Assembly (NCBI GenBank): GCA_016235265.1
Contig: JACRLI010000015.1
Location: forward strand, 197,335-261,334
From: Candidatus Eisenbacteria bacterium
GTDB taxonomy: Bacteria > Eisenbacteria > RBG-16-71-46 > JACRLI01
Direction of reading: 5' to 3'
DNA length: 64,000 bases
Under the pieces are notes generated by a model that was not told where the DNA came from, ran no database searches, and saw nothing but the letters and a program-made list of their open reading frames with translations. Position 1 is the stretch's first letter, and every line of letters starts with the position of its first letter. Positions 8,830 through 17,781 of the stretch are shown here, piece after piece. The position numbers and the translations under genes are program-made.

Positions 8830-8980
8830 AAAGTAGTCCTTGAAAGCCCCGGGGGGCTGGTTTAGACTCTTGAAGTTTGCCGCCCCAACCGATGCGCGGG
8901 CCCCACTGGGCCCTGCCGCCCGCCCCGCGGGCCGGGGGTCTGCGGCATCCTTAGAACAGTCACGAGGAGGACGTCAAGTC

Positions 8981-9199
8981 ATGGCTCGCAAGTGCGAAGT
9001 CTGCGGCAAGGGGATCCAGGGCGGCAACCGGGTCAGCCACGCCCACAATATCTCCAAGCGCCGCTGGCTCCCCAATCTGAAGAACGTGCGCGTGGTGCAG
9101 GCCGGCCGCACCGTGCAGATCCGCATCTGCACCCGCTGCCTGCGCAGCGACCGCGTCCAGAAGGCCGCCTCGAAGAGCAAGGTGGCCTCCACCGCGTAG
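8981..9199 (+). CDS. rpmB: 50S ribosomal protein L28
   Basis: Structural protein of the large ribosomal subunit. The 72-residue product starts MARKCEVCGK and contains the family core (NRVSHAHNISKRRWLPNLK) and two Cys pairs, C5/C8 and C50/C53. It is therefore the zinc-binding (C+) form of L28. The ribosome site GAGGAGG (8964-8970) is optimally placed before ATG 8981. The gene is monocistronic in appearance and divergent from recG across about 150 bp, which must hold both promoters, although no clear -35/-10 pair was identified. The recG-rpmB neighbourhood is common in bacteria. Confidence 0.97.
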   Translation: MARKCEVCGKGIQGGNRVSHAHNISKRRWLPNLKNVRVVQAGRTVQIRICTRCLRSDRVQKAASKSKVASTA

Positions 9200-9495
9200 C
9201 GGGCAAGGCCCCGTCGGAGCGCCCAGGCACCCGCCGGGCCCGGGCGATGCATCGGAAGCGCAGCCGACACCGGTTGCGCTTCCTGCTTTTCCAGGCCGCG
9301 GCAGATCGCCTCCGGGCTCCCATGCTCACCCCTCGGGGCGGAACAAGGCGCAATCAGGAGGGAGGAACTCCCTCAAGATCCGGAACAGCCCGGCCGAAAT
9401 TTCCCCAGACTTCCGATGGATGGCGCACCTTCGCCCTGTCCCCTCCCCCCGGGACCGGTCGCCGCGTTCGACCCGGGGAGGATGAGGCCGTAAGG

Positions 9496-9882
9496 ATGCC
9501 CTGCAGCCAGAAACAGAACCCCGTGTTCAGGGAATTGAGCTACGCCATCGCGGCGCATGGGAACTGGAAGCAGTCCATGCGCAAGGCGCTCGACGGGGAG
9601 GCCTGTGACCTGACCCCGGCGCGGGTGCGCGACGATCACGCCTGCGACCTCGGCAAGTGGCTCTTCGAGGACTGCCCTCCCCAGATCCGCACCACCCCGC
9701 GGTACGCGGAGGTGGTGCGGCTGCACGCCGAGTTCCACGCGCACGCCACCCGGGTGCTGGACATGGCGCGCGCGGGGCTGTTGGCGGAGGCCCGGCTGGA
9801 GGTGGAGGGCGAGGGGGAGTTCACCCGCAGGTCCCTGGCGCTGGTGAAGACCCTGCTGGAGTGGAAGGCCGAGGCGGCCTAG
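9496..9882 (+). CDS. Stand-alone chemoreceptor zinc-binding (CZB) domain protein
   Basis: A 128-residue soluble four-helix protein matching the CZB domain, which senses zinc or oxidants such as HOCl in chemoreceptors and diguanylate cyclases. The expected ligands are present: His21 (AAHGNWK), Cys50 in the signature CDLGKWL, and His77/His81 in HAEFH. No transmembrane, MA (methyl-accepting) or GGDEF domain is attached. It starts at ATG 9496, with purine-rich sequence (GGGGAGGATGAGG) upstream. The 296-bp spacer after rpmB holds no other gene, only a short stem (GAGGGAG/CTCCCTC, 9358-9374). A strong terminator follows. Its signalling partner is not visible here. Confidence 0.82.
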   Translation: MPCSQKQNPVFRELSYAIAAHGNWKQSMRKALDGEACDLTPARVRDDHACDLGKWLFEDCPPQIRTTPRYAEVVRLHAEFHAHATRVLDMARAGLLAEARLEVEGEGEFTRRSLALVKTLLEWKAEAA

Positions 9883-9930
9883 CGCGCGGGTGTCGCGGCG
9901 GGTCGCGGGCTCCCGGCAAGTTCCCACGAG

Positions 9931-9961
9931 AAGGCGCCCCGGGCACTCCCCGGGGCGCCTT
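9931..9961. terminator. Bidirectional stem-loop terminator
   Basis: A perfect 12-bp inverted repeat (arms AAGGCGCCCCGG and CCGGGGCGCCTT) with a 7-nt loop lies between the converging ends of the CZB gene and the TPR gene at the end of the dcw cluster. The plus-strand arm ends in TT and is followed by CCCTTG rather than a pure T-tract. It probably stops or buffers transcription from both sides. Confidence 0.75.
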
Positions 9962-10007
9962 CCCTTGAGCCACCTGGCACGCGCGGAGGGATCCGCGGGC
10001 CCGGGAC

Positions 10008-11684
10008 CTAGCCCGGGGCCCCCGCCTCCGCCACCGGGGTCACAGGCCGGGCCTCCTTGAGCCCCTCCGAGCCTCCCTGCACCTGGCTGCGGGCCACCGG
10101 GTTGCCCGGGTCCAGCTCCAGCACGGTGGCGAACTCGGCGCGGGCCTCGGCGTCCCGCTCGGTGCGGCGGAGCAGCCAGCCCAGTTCCAACCGGGCCTTC
10201 ACGTAGGCGGGATTGATCCTCAGGGCTTCCTTCAGCTCACGCTCGGCGCCGTCGTAGTCGGAGAGACGGGCCAGGCAGCTGCCCAGGTGCTTGTGAGCGT
10301 CGGCGTAGGCGGGGTTGAGCTGCACGGCCTTCTCGAGCCAGGCGCGGGCCGACACGTCGTCGCCGCGGCGCACCACCAGCCGGCCCATCGCCAGGTGCGC
10401 CAGGCCATATTCCGGGTTCAGCACCAGCGCGGCCTTCAGCTGTTCCTCGGCCGCATCCAGCTGGCCGGCCTCGAAGTAGGCGGTGGCCAGGTTGAAGCGC
10501 AGGTCGGGGTAGTCGGGCCAGATCTCGATGGCCCGGCGGAACTCCTGGATGGCCCCCGCGTGCTCGCCGCGGGACAGCCGGATGTAGCCCAGGTCGGCCG
10601 CACCCTCGGCCAGCCCGGGGTCCTGCTCCACGGCCAGCGCCAGCTCCCGCACCGCGCCCTCGGTGTCGCCCAGGGCGTAGGCCACCAGCGCCAGGTAGTT
10701 GCGCGCGCGGGCCATGTGCGGGTTCTTCACCAGCAGCTGCTCCAGCGTGAGGCGCGCCTCCTCCAGGCGGCCCTGGAGATAGCGCGCCACCCCCAGGTGC
10801 AGCCGGAGGTCCGGGTATTCGGGATGATGTCCCAGCGCCGTCTCGAACACCTGTGCCGCGCGCGAAGGCTCCCCGCGCAGGAACCAGGACTGTCCCAGGT
10901 GCACCTGCGCCTCGGCGTACCGGGGATTCACCCGGATGGCCGCCACCAGCTGCTCGGTGGCCTCCTCCAGCTGCCCGGTCTCCTTGAGCGCCACGCCCAG
11001 GCGGCAGTGCAGGTCGGCGTAACCCGGCGTCTCGGCCAGGGCCTTTCGCAGCTGAGGGATGGCGTCGTCCACCAGGCCGCGGTTGTACAGGTCGATGGCC
11101 GCGTTCAGGAACTCGCTGCTGCGGGTCTGGTGGTCCACCGTCTCGCGCATCTCGGTGAGCAGGTCGTCGGTAAGGGCGGTGTAGGCCTGCAGGTGGGCGC
11201 CGGAGCGCAGCCGGAAGCCGCCCTGGGAGAGCTTCTCCAGGGTGGCGTGGACGGCGTCCTGGTCGCCCATCGCGTGCGCCACCAGCACGCGGTAGCAGCG
11301 CGCGGCGGTGTAGCCGTCGTTGCGGGCCAGCGCCGCGTCCAGGCTGGCGGCGGCCTCCGGATGGCGCTGCAGGCGCCACAGGGCCACGCCCAGGTAGTGG
11401 TGCAGGTCGGCGTAGTCGGGGTTCTCGGAGACGGCCTTCTGGAACTCCGCGGCGGCGCGCTCGGCGTCCCCCTTCTGGAGGTAGGCCAGGCCCAGGTTGG
11501 CGCGCGTCTCGGCCGCGTAGAACAGACCCAGGTTGTAGTAGGGATTGCCCGGGTCGCGCCCGTCACGGATCACCTGCTCGAACTCGAGGATCGCCCGGTC
11601 GTAGTCGCGCTGGTTGAAATAGCGGATTCCGCGGTTGTAGTGCTCGTTGTCACCCCAGCGGAACAGGCGCGTAAAAAGGGACAT
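10008..11684 (-). CDS. Tetratricopeptide-repeat protein at the end of the dcw cluster
   Basis: A 558-residue protein made almost wholly of tandem 34-residue TPR units (motifs such as ADLHHYLGVAL...A...LARN, ADLHCRLGVALKETGQLEEA, PDLRFNLATAYFEAGQLDAA). About twelve repeats run from residue 15 to 530. There is no signal peptide or membrane helix, so it is a predicted cytoplasmic scaffold for protein contacts. The start ATG 11684 has a good GGAGG site. It is the last gene of the minus-strand division cluster, 146 bp after ftsZ. Position suggests a division or envelope role, but no specific function can be assigned from TPRs alone. Confidence 0.88.
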   Translation of the reverse strand: MSLFTRLFRWGDNEHYNRGIRYFNQRDYDRAILEFEQVIRDGRDPGNPYYNLGLFYAAETRANLGLAYLQKGDAERAAAEFQKAVSENPDYADLHHYLGVALWRLQRHPEAAASLDAALARNDGYTAARCYRVLVAHAMGDQDAVHATLEKLSQGGFRLRSGAHLQAYTALTDDLLTEMRETVDHQTRSSEFLNAAIDLYNRGLVDDAIPQLRKALAETPGYADLHCRLGVALKETGQLEEATEQLVAAIRVNPRYAEAQVHLGQSWFLRGEPSRAAQVFETALGHHPEYPDLRLHLGVARYLQGRLEEARLTLEQLLVKNPHMARARNYLALVAYALGDTEGAVRELALAVEQDPGLAEGAADLGYIRLSRGEHAGAIQEFRRAIEIWPDYPDLRFNLATAYFEAGQLDAAEEQLKAALVLNPEYGLAHLAMGRLVVRRGDDVSARAWLEKAVQLNPAYADAHKHLGSCLARLSDYDGAERELKEALRINPAYVKARLELGWLLRRTERDAEARAEFATVLELDPGNPVARSQVQGGSEGLKEARPVTPVAEAGAPG

Positions 11685-11712
11685 GCAACCTCCAGCCCGG
11701 GCCCGCGCCCGT

Positions 11713-11807
11713 CTTGGGGGCCCCGTCCGGGACCCCCCAAGGTACGGTTATCGGCCGACCGGGCGGCGGACTCAAGGCCCGGCCCGCCTCGCGCGTGGCG
11801 CGCGGGG
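11713..11807 (-). terminator. Two GC-rich hairpins between ftsZ and the TPR gene
   Basis: Arms CTTGGGGG (11713-11720) and CCCCCAAG (11734-11741) pair around a second small stem. A further stem (CGCGCG, 11790-11795, with 11799-11804, extended by C/G pairs) lies closer to ftsZ. Neither is followed by a T-run on the minus strand. They could attenuate, protect or process the ftsZ transcript, but classic termination is not shown. Confidence 0.35.
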
Positions 11808-11830
11808 GCCGGGGCCCGGCCGCTCCCGGT

Positions 11831-12973
11831 TCAGCGCACCTGGCGGCGCAGGAACGTCGGCACCTCCAGGTTGTCCCGGGAGAACATCTGGGTGAGCCGC
11901 TTCATCGCCCCCGGGCGCTCCTGCCGCATGAAGGCGGGCTGCGCGAGGTCTTCCGGGTTGTAGTGCCCGTCCGTGGGCGGCGGTTCCACCAGCGAGATCC
12001 GCGGCGAACTGACCTTGCCGAAGCCGGTCGCGATCACCGTGATCGAGAGCTCCCCTTCCATGGCCGTGTCGATGACCGCGCCGAAGTACACCGAGGCGTC
12101 GGCGCCGGCCTCCTCCACCACCAGGTTCACCGCCTCGCGGACCTCGTGCAGGCTCAGGTCCAGCCCGCCGGTCACGTTCACCAGCAGCGCCTCGGCGCCC
12201 TTGATGGACACGTCCTCCAGCAGCGGGTTTTCGACCGCCTGGCGCGCCGCCTCGAAGGCGCGGTTGGCGCCGCTGGCCCGGCCGCTGCCCATCAGCGCGT
12301 GGCCGCGGTCGGCCATCACGGCGCGGGCGTCGGCGAAGTCCAGGTTGACCAGTCCCGGCACCGCGATGATGTCGGTGACGCTCTTGGTGGCCTTCAGCAG
12401 CACGTCGTCCACCACCCGAAACGCCTCGTTGAGGGGCGTGCTGGCGTCCACCACCGAGAGCAGCCGCTCGTTGGGGATCACGATCAGCGTGTCCACGTGC
12501 TCCTTGAGCGCCTCCAGCCCGCGATCGGCCTGCTCGCCGCGGCGCCGGCCCTCGAAGGAGAACGGCTTGGTGACCACCGCCGCGGTGAGCGCGCCGCGCT
12601 GCCGCGCGATGGAGGCCACCACCGCGGCGGCGCCGGTGCCGGTGCCCCCGCCCATGCCGGCGGTGACGAACACCATGTCGGCGCCCTCGAGCGCCTCGGC
12701 GATCAGGGCCTCGTCCTCCTCGGCCGCCTGGCGGCCGATGTCCGGGTTGCCGCCGGAGCCGAGCCCCTTGGTCAGGCGCCCTCCGATCTGCAGCTTGCGC
12801 GGAGCCGTGGAACGGTTGAGCGCCTGCATGTCGGTATTGGCGACGATGAAGTCCACGCCGCTCATCCCGGAGTCGATCATGCGCTGCACGGCATTGCCGC
12901 CGGCGCCGCCGGCGCCGATGACCTTCACGCAGGCCAGCCGGTGCTGCTCCACGGGCTCGATCTCGAAAAGCAT
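11831..12973 (-). CDS. ftsZ: Cell division protein FtsZ
   Basis: Tubulin-like GTPase that forms the cytokinetic ring. The 380-residue product carries the GTP-binding core ([12 protein letters not shown] near 18-29), tubulin signature GGGTGTG (108-114), and T7 catalytic loop N210-LDFAD with Asp212/Asp215. The spacer is short (about 50 residues). The C-terminal peptide VPTFLRR (371-377) is the docking site for FtsA/ZipA-type partners. ATG 12973 has a strong AAGGAGG site. A bulged palindrome lies immediately upstream of that site. It is encoded after ftsA with a 118-bp spacer and before a TPR gene. Confidence 0.98.
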   Translation of the reverse strand: MLFEIEPVEQHRLACVKVIGAGGAGGNAVQRMIDSGMSGVDFIVANTDMQALNRSTAPRKLQIGGRLTKGLGSGGNPDIGRQAAEEDEALIAEALEGADMVFVTAGMGGGTGTGAAAVVASIARQRGALTAAVVTKPFSFEGRRRGEQADRGLEALKEHVDTLIVIPNERLLSVVDASTPLNEAFRVVDDVLLKATKSVTDIIAVPGLVNLDFADARAVMADRGHALMGSGRASGANRAFEAARQAVENPLLEDVSIKGAEALLVNVTGGLDLSLHEVREAVNLVVEEAGADASVYFGAVIDTAMEGELSITVIATGFGKVSSPRISLVEPPPTDGHYNPEDLAQPAFMRQERPGAMKRLTQMFSRDNLEVPTFLRRQVR

Positions 12974-12987
12974 GCTCGTCCTCCTTG

Positions 12988-13004
12988 ACGGGTTCGCGAA
13001 CCGT
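12988..13004. promoter_or_regulatory. Near-palindrome directly upstream of the ftsZ ribosome site
   Basis: ACGG-G-TTCGCGAACCGT is a 16-bp palindrome interrupted by one extra G. It abuts the AAGGAGG ribosome site of ftsZ (12980-12986). It could fold in the mRNA or bind a dimeric regulator. A chance palindrome remains possible in such GC-rich sequence. Confidence 0.3.
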
Positions 13005-13091
13005 TCATGCCTGGCGCGGGGATCCGGGCTTCCGTGCCCGTCGCATCCGCGCGTCTCTCGTTCGTCATGATGCTGCTTCCGGACCGGGCTC

Positions 13092-14312
13092 CTACGAGAC
13101 CAGGTCCTGGATCCACTGTCGAATGCCACCCAGCCGCGAGCCCAGCCGTCCGGCCGCCTCATCGGGCTCCTCCTGGAACGCGTGCAGCAGCAGTCCCACG
13201 CCCGTGGCGAACCGCGGGTCGCAGGCCTGCTCCGGCAACGCCTCCACGCCGCCGGGCACGCCCACGCGCACCGGCAGCTGGAAGATCTCGGCGGCCAGTT
13301 CCGGCGCCCCGGACAGGAGTGCGGTGCCACCGGTGAGGACCACCCCGGCGCCCACGGCGTCGAAGTAGGGATTGCGCCGCACTTCCCGCAGCGCCAGCTG
13401 GAAGATCTCCTCCATTCGCGGCTCGATCATCGAGGCCAGCAGGTGTCGCGAGATCTCGCGCGTCTCCCGCCCGCCCACCCCCGGCACCAGGATCAGCTCG
13501 GAGGCGTCCACCTTCGAGGCCAGCGCGCAACCGTGGTGGATCTTCAGTTCCTCGGCCTTCTCGAAGGGCGCTCGCAGGCCGATGGCCAGGTCGTTGGTCA
13601 CGTTGGCCCCGCCCAGCGGCAGGATGGCGGTGTGCCGGATGCTGCCCTCGTGGAACAGCGCCACGTCGGTGGTGCCGCCGCCGATGTCGATCAGGACCAC
13701 GCCCATCTGGCGCTCGTCGGGCTCCAGCGTGGAGTGGCTGGAGGCCAGCGGCTCCAGCACCAGGTCGCGCACCTTGAGCCCGGCCCGCGAGATGCCCTTC
13801 ACGATGTTGCGGGCCGCGGTGACCGCACCGGTGATGATGTGCACGTCGGCCTCGAGCCGCACGCCGGTCATGCCCAGCGGGTCGCGGACGCCGTCCTGGT
13901 CGTCCACGATGAACTGCTGGGTGATGGCGTGGATGATCTCGCGGTCCACCGGGATGGCCATGGCGCGGGCCTGCTCCAGGGCGCGCGCGATGTCCTGCGG
14001 CGTGATCTCGTTGTCGCGCCGCGCCACCGCCACCACGCCGCGGCTGTTGATGCTGCGGATGTGGTCGCCCGCGATGCCGGCCACCACTTCGCGCACCGGG
14101 AAGCCGGCCTGCTGTTCCGCCTCGTCCATGGCGGCCTCGATGGCCGCCACGGTCTTCTCGAGGTCCACCACCACGCCGCGGCGGAGGCCCTCGGAGGGCG
14201 CCTGTCCGAAGCCCACCACGCGGGGCTGCGGCCCGCCGTTCATCTCGGCCACGAAGGCGCAGATCTTGGTGGTCCCGATGTCCAGTCCTGCGATACGTCG
14301 CGTCTTGCCCAT
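13092..14312 (-). CDS. ftsA: Cell division protein FtsA
   Basis: Actin-like ATPase that tethers FtsZ to the inner membrane and recruits later divisome proteins. The 406 residues include the phosphate-1 loop LDIGTTK (10-16), SHV/SHS-type 1C domain sequence [16 protein letters not shown] near 85-100, the phosphate-2 block [16 protein letters not shown], and adenosine motif [10 protein letters not shown]. The last residues ([12 protein letters not shown]) form the amphipathic membrane-targeting helix. The ATG at 14312 has a TAGGAG site and lies 10 bp after ftsQ. Length and motifs are canonical. Confidence 0.98.
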   Translation of the reverse strand: MGKTRRIAGLDIGTTKICAFVAEMNGGPQPRVVGFGQAPSEGLRRGVVVDLEKTVAAIEAAMDEAEQQAGFPVREVVAGIAGDHIRSINSRGVVAVARRDNEITPQDIARALEQARAMAIPVDREIIHAITQQFIVDDQDGVRDPLGMTGVRLEADVHIITGAVTAARNIVKGISRAGLKVRDLVLEPLASSHSTLEPDERQMGVVLIDIGGGTTDVALFHEGSIRHTAILPLGGANVTNDLAIGLRAPFEKAEELKIHHGCALASKVDASELILVPGVGGRETREISRHLLASMIEPRMEEIFQLALREVRRNPYFDAVGAGVVLTGGTALLSGAPELAAEIFQLPVRVGVPGGVEALPEQACDPRFATGVGLLLHAFQEEPDEAAGRLGSRLGGIRQWIQDLVS

Positions 14313-14322
14313 GGGACGGCTC

Positions 14323-15150
14323 CTAGCTGTGGGACGGGGACGCGGCCGAAGCGGGAACGGCGGTCCCGCCCTCCACCACGACCTGGTCCCGGAATCTCAA
14401 GTCGATCACGCGCGCCTCGGGCATGGTCTTCTCCAGGTGCGGAAGCACCGCCTGCAGCACCGCCAGCTTGCCGTCGCCCATCGAGCCGGGTCGCAGCCAC
14501 ACCTCCGCGCCGAAGCCCTGCAGCACCAGTCGCACCAGGCCGGGCTCGCCCAGGCGCACTTCCGAAATGCGCCACCACACCTCGCGGTGCGAGGCGCGGC
14601 AGCGGCCCAGGAAGTCCAGCGCGGCGAGCACGCGGGGCTCGGGCACGCGCGCGCCGAAGCGCAGGGTGTCCAGCGCCAGGCCGGTGAGCGTGGGCAGGTC
14701 GGCGGCGACGCGGTCGCCGCCCAGCGGCAGCAGCACGCCGTCGGCGTCCACCTCGGCGAGTCCGTCGCGGTGCGGGACCAGGGCCTCGGGGACGCGCTCG
14801 GTGATCTCCAGGCGGAGCGTGCGCCAGGGGATGCGGCGCACTTCGACGGAGGCGATCCAGGGGTGGCGGTTCAGGCGCGCGCGGACCTTCCCGGTGTCGA
14901 GGAACAGCCATCCGGGGCGGTTGCCCAGCGCGGCGGCCTCGCGCACCTCGGTGGCCAGCAGCACGCGGTTGCCGCGCACTTCCACCGTGGCGGCCTCCCA
15001 CACGCGCAGCGGCGCGGGCACGCCGCAGAACGCGAGGAATGCGGCACAGCCCAGCCCCAGCGCGAGGCATGGGGGCACGATCCAGAACGCGCGAGAACCG
15101 CGGCGCCTGGGGGTGGCCGAGATGGCTTTGCCGAGGTAGTGGGAGCGCAT
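14323..15150 (-). CDS. ftsQ: Cell division protein FtsQ
   Basis: Bitopic divisome protein that bridges FtsA/Z and the septal synthases. There is a basic cytoplasmic tail, one membrane helix (about 21-42, FWIVPPCLALGLGCAAFLAF), then a POTRA domain starting VEVRGNRVLLATEV, and the beta domain (IPWRTLRLEITERVPEALV). About 275 residues from ATG 15150, which has AGGA upstream. An earlier in-frame ATG at 15198 lacks a ribosome site. It lies directly after murC, where many bacteria carry murB and ddl. Sequence conservation in FtsQ is low, so the call rests on topology, POTRA pattern and position. Confidence 0.92.
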   Translation of the reverse strand: MRSHYLGKAISATPRRRGSRAFWIVPPCLALGLGCAAFLAFCGVPAPLRVWEAATVEVRGNRVLLATEVREAAALGNRPGWLFLDTGKVRARLNRHPWIASVEVRRIPWRTLRLEITERVPEALVPHRDGLAEVDADGVLLPLGGDRVAADLPTLTGLALDTLRFGARVPEPRVLAALDFLGRCRASHREVWWRISEVRLGEPGLVRLVLQGFGAEVWLRPGSMGDGKLAVLQAVLPHLEKTMPEARVIDLRFRDQVVVEGGTAVPASAASPSHS

Positions 15151-15243
15151 CCTTGCATTCCTGTCCGGCCCGCGGATGTGCGGCGGCCGCCCGTCCATGG
15201 GCCCGGAGGAGGTGTTACCAATGACGGTGATCGTGGAGTCCTA

Positions 15244-15262
15244 CGGCGGCATCCTGCCGCCG
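15244..15262. repeat. Hairpin in the murC-ftsQ spacer
   Basis: Arms CGGCGGCA (15244-15251) and TGCCGCCG (15255-15262) around a TCC loop form a perfect 8-bp stem in the spacer between murC and ftsQ. The apex GCA-TCC-TGC is the same as in the first murF-mraY spacer hairpin. No T-tract follows on the minus strand. It may be an mRNA-processing or stability element. Confidence 0.45.
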
Positions 15263-15272
15263 ACGCCCCAGT

Positions 15273-16658
15273 TTATCTCACTCCCCCCGCGGATGCGAGG
15301 GAAGAAATGAGCCGCTCACCCAGTTTCCACACGTCCCCGGCGCCCATGGTGATCACCAGGTCCCCCGGGCGGGTCTTCTCGAGCAACACGGCCGACGCGG
15401 CCTCGAAGTCCGCGGGGGTGTACACTTCGGTGGCCCCTGCCGCGCGGGCCGCCTCGGCGATCAGCTCCGAGGTCACCCCCGGAATGGGCTGCTCCCCGGC
15501 GGCGTAGACCGGCAGCAGCACCAGCAGCCCCGCGCGGGCCAGGGTCTCCCCGAACTCCCTCCAGTGGTGGGCGGTACGGGTGTAGCGATGGGGCTGGAAG
15601 ACCGCCACCACCCGGCCCGGGCCAAGGCCCCGGGCGGTCTCCATGACCGCGGCGAGCTCGGTGGGATGGTGACCATAGTCGTCCACCACGGACAGTCCGG
15701 CGGCCGCCCCCTTGCGCTCGAACCGGCGCGCCACCCCCTGGAAATCCTCCAGGCCGGCGCGAACGGCCTCCGGCGGCAGGTCCAGCTCCTCCCCCACGGC
15801 CACCGCCGCCAGGGCGTTGAGCACATTGTGGCGGCCGAACAGCCGCACCCCGAACTCCCCCCACACCTGGCCGCGGAAGCTGGCCGTGAACCAGGTGCGC
15901 TCCCCCTCCTGGCGGATCCCGGAGGCCTTCCAGTCCGCGGGCTGCTCGATGGCGTACGTCAGGTGCCGGCGCTTCACGAAGGGCAGGATCTCGCGGACCC
16001 GGGCGTCCTCGGCGCACAGCACCGCGACCCCGTAGAAGGGCACCTTGTTGACGAACTCGATGAACGCCTTGCGGATCTCGACCAGGTCCCGGTAGTGGTC
16101 CAGGTGCTCGGCGTCGATGTTGGTGACCACCGCGATCGCCGGGGAGAGCAGCAGGAAGCTGCCGTCGCTTTCGTCGGCCTCGGCCACCAGGAAGTCGCCC
16201 TCGCCGGTCCGGGCGTTGGACCCGATGGACTTCACCCGGCCCCCCACCACCACGGTGGGGTCCAGGCCCCCGTGCGAAAGCACCGTGGCCAGCAGCGAGG
16301 TGGTGGTGGTCTTGCCGTGCGCGCCGGCCACCGCCACGCCGTACTTGACGCGCATCAGCTCGGCCAGCATTTCGGCGCGCGGCACCACCGGCACGCCCAG
16401 CGCGAGCGCCGCCTGGTATTCGGGGTTGTCGTGGCGGATGGCGGAGGAAACCACCACCAGGTCGGAGCCCTGCACGTTGGAGGGATGGTGGCCGAGGAAC
16501 ACCTTTCCCCCGAGCCGCTCCAGCCGCTCGGTGACCTCGGTGGCCTTCAGGTCGGAACCGGACACCCGGTAGCCGAGGCTCAGCAGCACCTCGGCGATCC
16601 CGCACATCCCGGTGCCGCCGATGCCCACCATGTGGACGTTGCGCGCCTTGCCGTACAC
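15273..16658 (-). CDS. murC: UDP-N-acetylmuramate--L-alanine ligase
   Basis: Cytoplasmic ATP-dependent ligase adding L-Ala to UDP-MurNAc, the first peptide step of peptidoglycan synthesis. The 461 residues contain the UDP-binding GIGGTGM loop (12-18), ATP-binding AGAHGKTT (111-118), the central-domain block EADESDGSF, and C-terminal VDDYGHHPTE and FQPHRYTR, all MurC-specific. The start is GTG at 16658, 7 nt after the murG stop. Usual length, all motifs intact. Confidence 0.98.
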   Translation of the reverse strand: MYGKARNVHMVGIGGTGMCGIAEVLLSLGYRVSGSDLKATEVTERLERLGGKVFLGHHPSNVQGSDLVVVSSAIRHDNPEYQAALALGVPVVPRAEMLAELMRVKYGVAVAGAHGKTTTTSLLATVLSHGGLDPTVVVGGRVKSIGSNARTGEGDFLVAEADESDGSFLLLSPAIAVVTNIDAEHLDHYRDLVEIRKAFIEFVNKVPFYGVAVLCAEDARVREILPFVKRRHLTYAIEQPADWKASGIRQEGERTWFTASFRGQVWGEFGVRLFGRHNVLNALAAVAVGEELDLPPEAVRAGLEDFQGVARRFERKGAAAGLSVVDDYGHHPTELAAVMETARGLGPGRVVAVFQPHRYTRTAHHWREFGETLARAGLLVLLPVYAAGEQPIPGVTSELIAEAARAAGATEVYTPADFEAASAVLLEKTRPGDLVITMGAGDVWKLGERLISSLASAGGVR

Positions 16659-16665
16659 GCCCGGC

Positions 16666-17781
16666 CTAGCCCTCCGGGGGCGCCGCGGACGCGCCCTGCA
16701 CGTGGCGCTCGAGCGAGCGCACGATCTTCTCGGCGGCGTCCACGCGACCGAAGTTGCGGGCGTTGCGGGCCATGGTCTTCAGGCGGCTGCGGTCGTCCAT
16801 CAGCGCCAGGACCTCCCGGGCCAGCCTCGCCCCGTCGGTCTCGGAGTCCAGGAGCATCGTGGCCGCGCCGCGCTCCACCAGGTTGCGGGCGTTGATGAGC
16901 TGGTGATTCTGCGCGGCGTGCGGGTAGGGCACCAGGATCGAAGGCAGGCCGCACACGGTGATCTCGGAGATGGTCATGGCTCCGGCGCGGGCGATCACCA
17001 GGTCGGCCAGGCAGTAGGCCTCGGAGATGTGCGGCAGGTAGTCGCGGACCACCGCCCGCGGGCCGGTGATCTGCTTCGACACCCACTCGTAGTCCTCGCT
17101 GCCCGTCTGCATGATCAGCTGGAAGCTGGGCTGGCGCGAGAGCGTGGGCCAGGCATCCACCACCGCCTGGTTCAGGCTGTGGGCGCCGCGGCTGCCCCCG
17201 AACACGAACAGGGTGAACATGGACAGGTCCAGCCCGTACTTCTCGGCGGTGGCGCGGGGGTCGCCGCCCAGCACCTCCGGGCGGACCGGGTTGCCGGTGA
17301 GCTTCAGGTGGTTCTTGCGGCGGAAGAACTGGCGCGACTCCGAGAAGTTGATGTGCACTTCCTGCACGATCCCCGAGAGCCAGCGGTTCACCAGGCCCGG
17401 AACGCTGTTCTGCTCCTGCATCACCACCGGGATCCCCTGCAGGCGCGCGGCGATGACCACCGGGGCACTCACGAAGCCCCCGGTGCCCAGCACCACGTCG
17501 GGCTTCTCGCGCAACAGCAGCTTCTGCGCCTCCCCGATCGAGACCAGGAAGCGGAACAGGGCCGACACCTGCGAGAACCCGGGGCGCCGCGGCAGGCCCC
17601 GCACCGAGATGAGGTCAAGGTGGAAGCCGGTCTCGGGCAGGACGCGCGTCTCGAGCCCGCGCAGCGTGCCGACGAAGGTCACCTTCCAGTCCGGATGCCG
17701 GCGGCGCACTTCCTCCGCCACCGCGACTCCCGGGTAGATGTGGCCGCCGGTGCCGCCGCCGGCGATGATGATCCTGCCCAT
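16666..17781 (-). CDS. murG: UDP-GlcNAc:undecaprenyl-PP-MurNAc-pentapeptide GlcNAc transferase
   Basis: GT28 enzyme on the cytoplasmic face of the inner membrane, converting lipid I to lipid II. The 371 residues have the N-terminal G-loop GGGTGGH (8-14), the second loop VLGTGGFVSAP, the acceptor-side HEQN equivalent (MQEQNSVPGLVNR), FGGSRGA, and donor-binding ARAGAMTISEI...GLPSILVPYPHAAQNHQ. ATG 17781 starts the Rossmann strand (MGRIIIAGGG). The open frame extends further upstream but encodes no family sequence. Confidence 0.98.
   Translation of the reverse strand: MGRIIIAGGGTGGHIYPGVAVAEEVRRRHPDWKVTFVGTLRGLETRVLPETGFHLDLISVRGLPRRPGFSQVSALFRFLVSIGEAQKLLLREKPDVVLGTGGFVSAPVVIAARLQGIPVVMQEQNSVPGLVNRWLSGIVQEVHINFSESRQFFRRKNHLKLTGNPVRPEVLGGDPRATAEKYGLDLSMFTLFVFGGSRGAHSLNQAVVDAWPTLSRQPSFQLIMQTGSEDYEWVSKQITGPRAVVRDYLPHISEAYCLADLVIARAGAMTISEITVCGLPSILVPYPHAAQNHQLINARNLVERGAATMLLDSETDGARLAREVLALMDDRSRLKTMARNARNFGRVDAAEKIVRSLERHVQGASAAPPEG

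Noticed and set aside
9358..9374. Short stem GAGGGAG/CTCCCTC after rpmB as a terminator
   Set aside because: It has a 7-bp stem with a 3-nt loop but no T-tract and is 159 bp from the rpmB stop. It is too weak to call.
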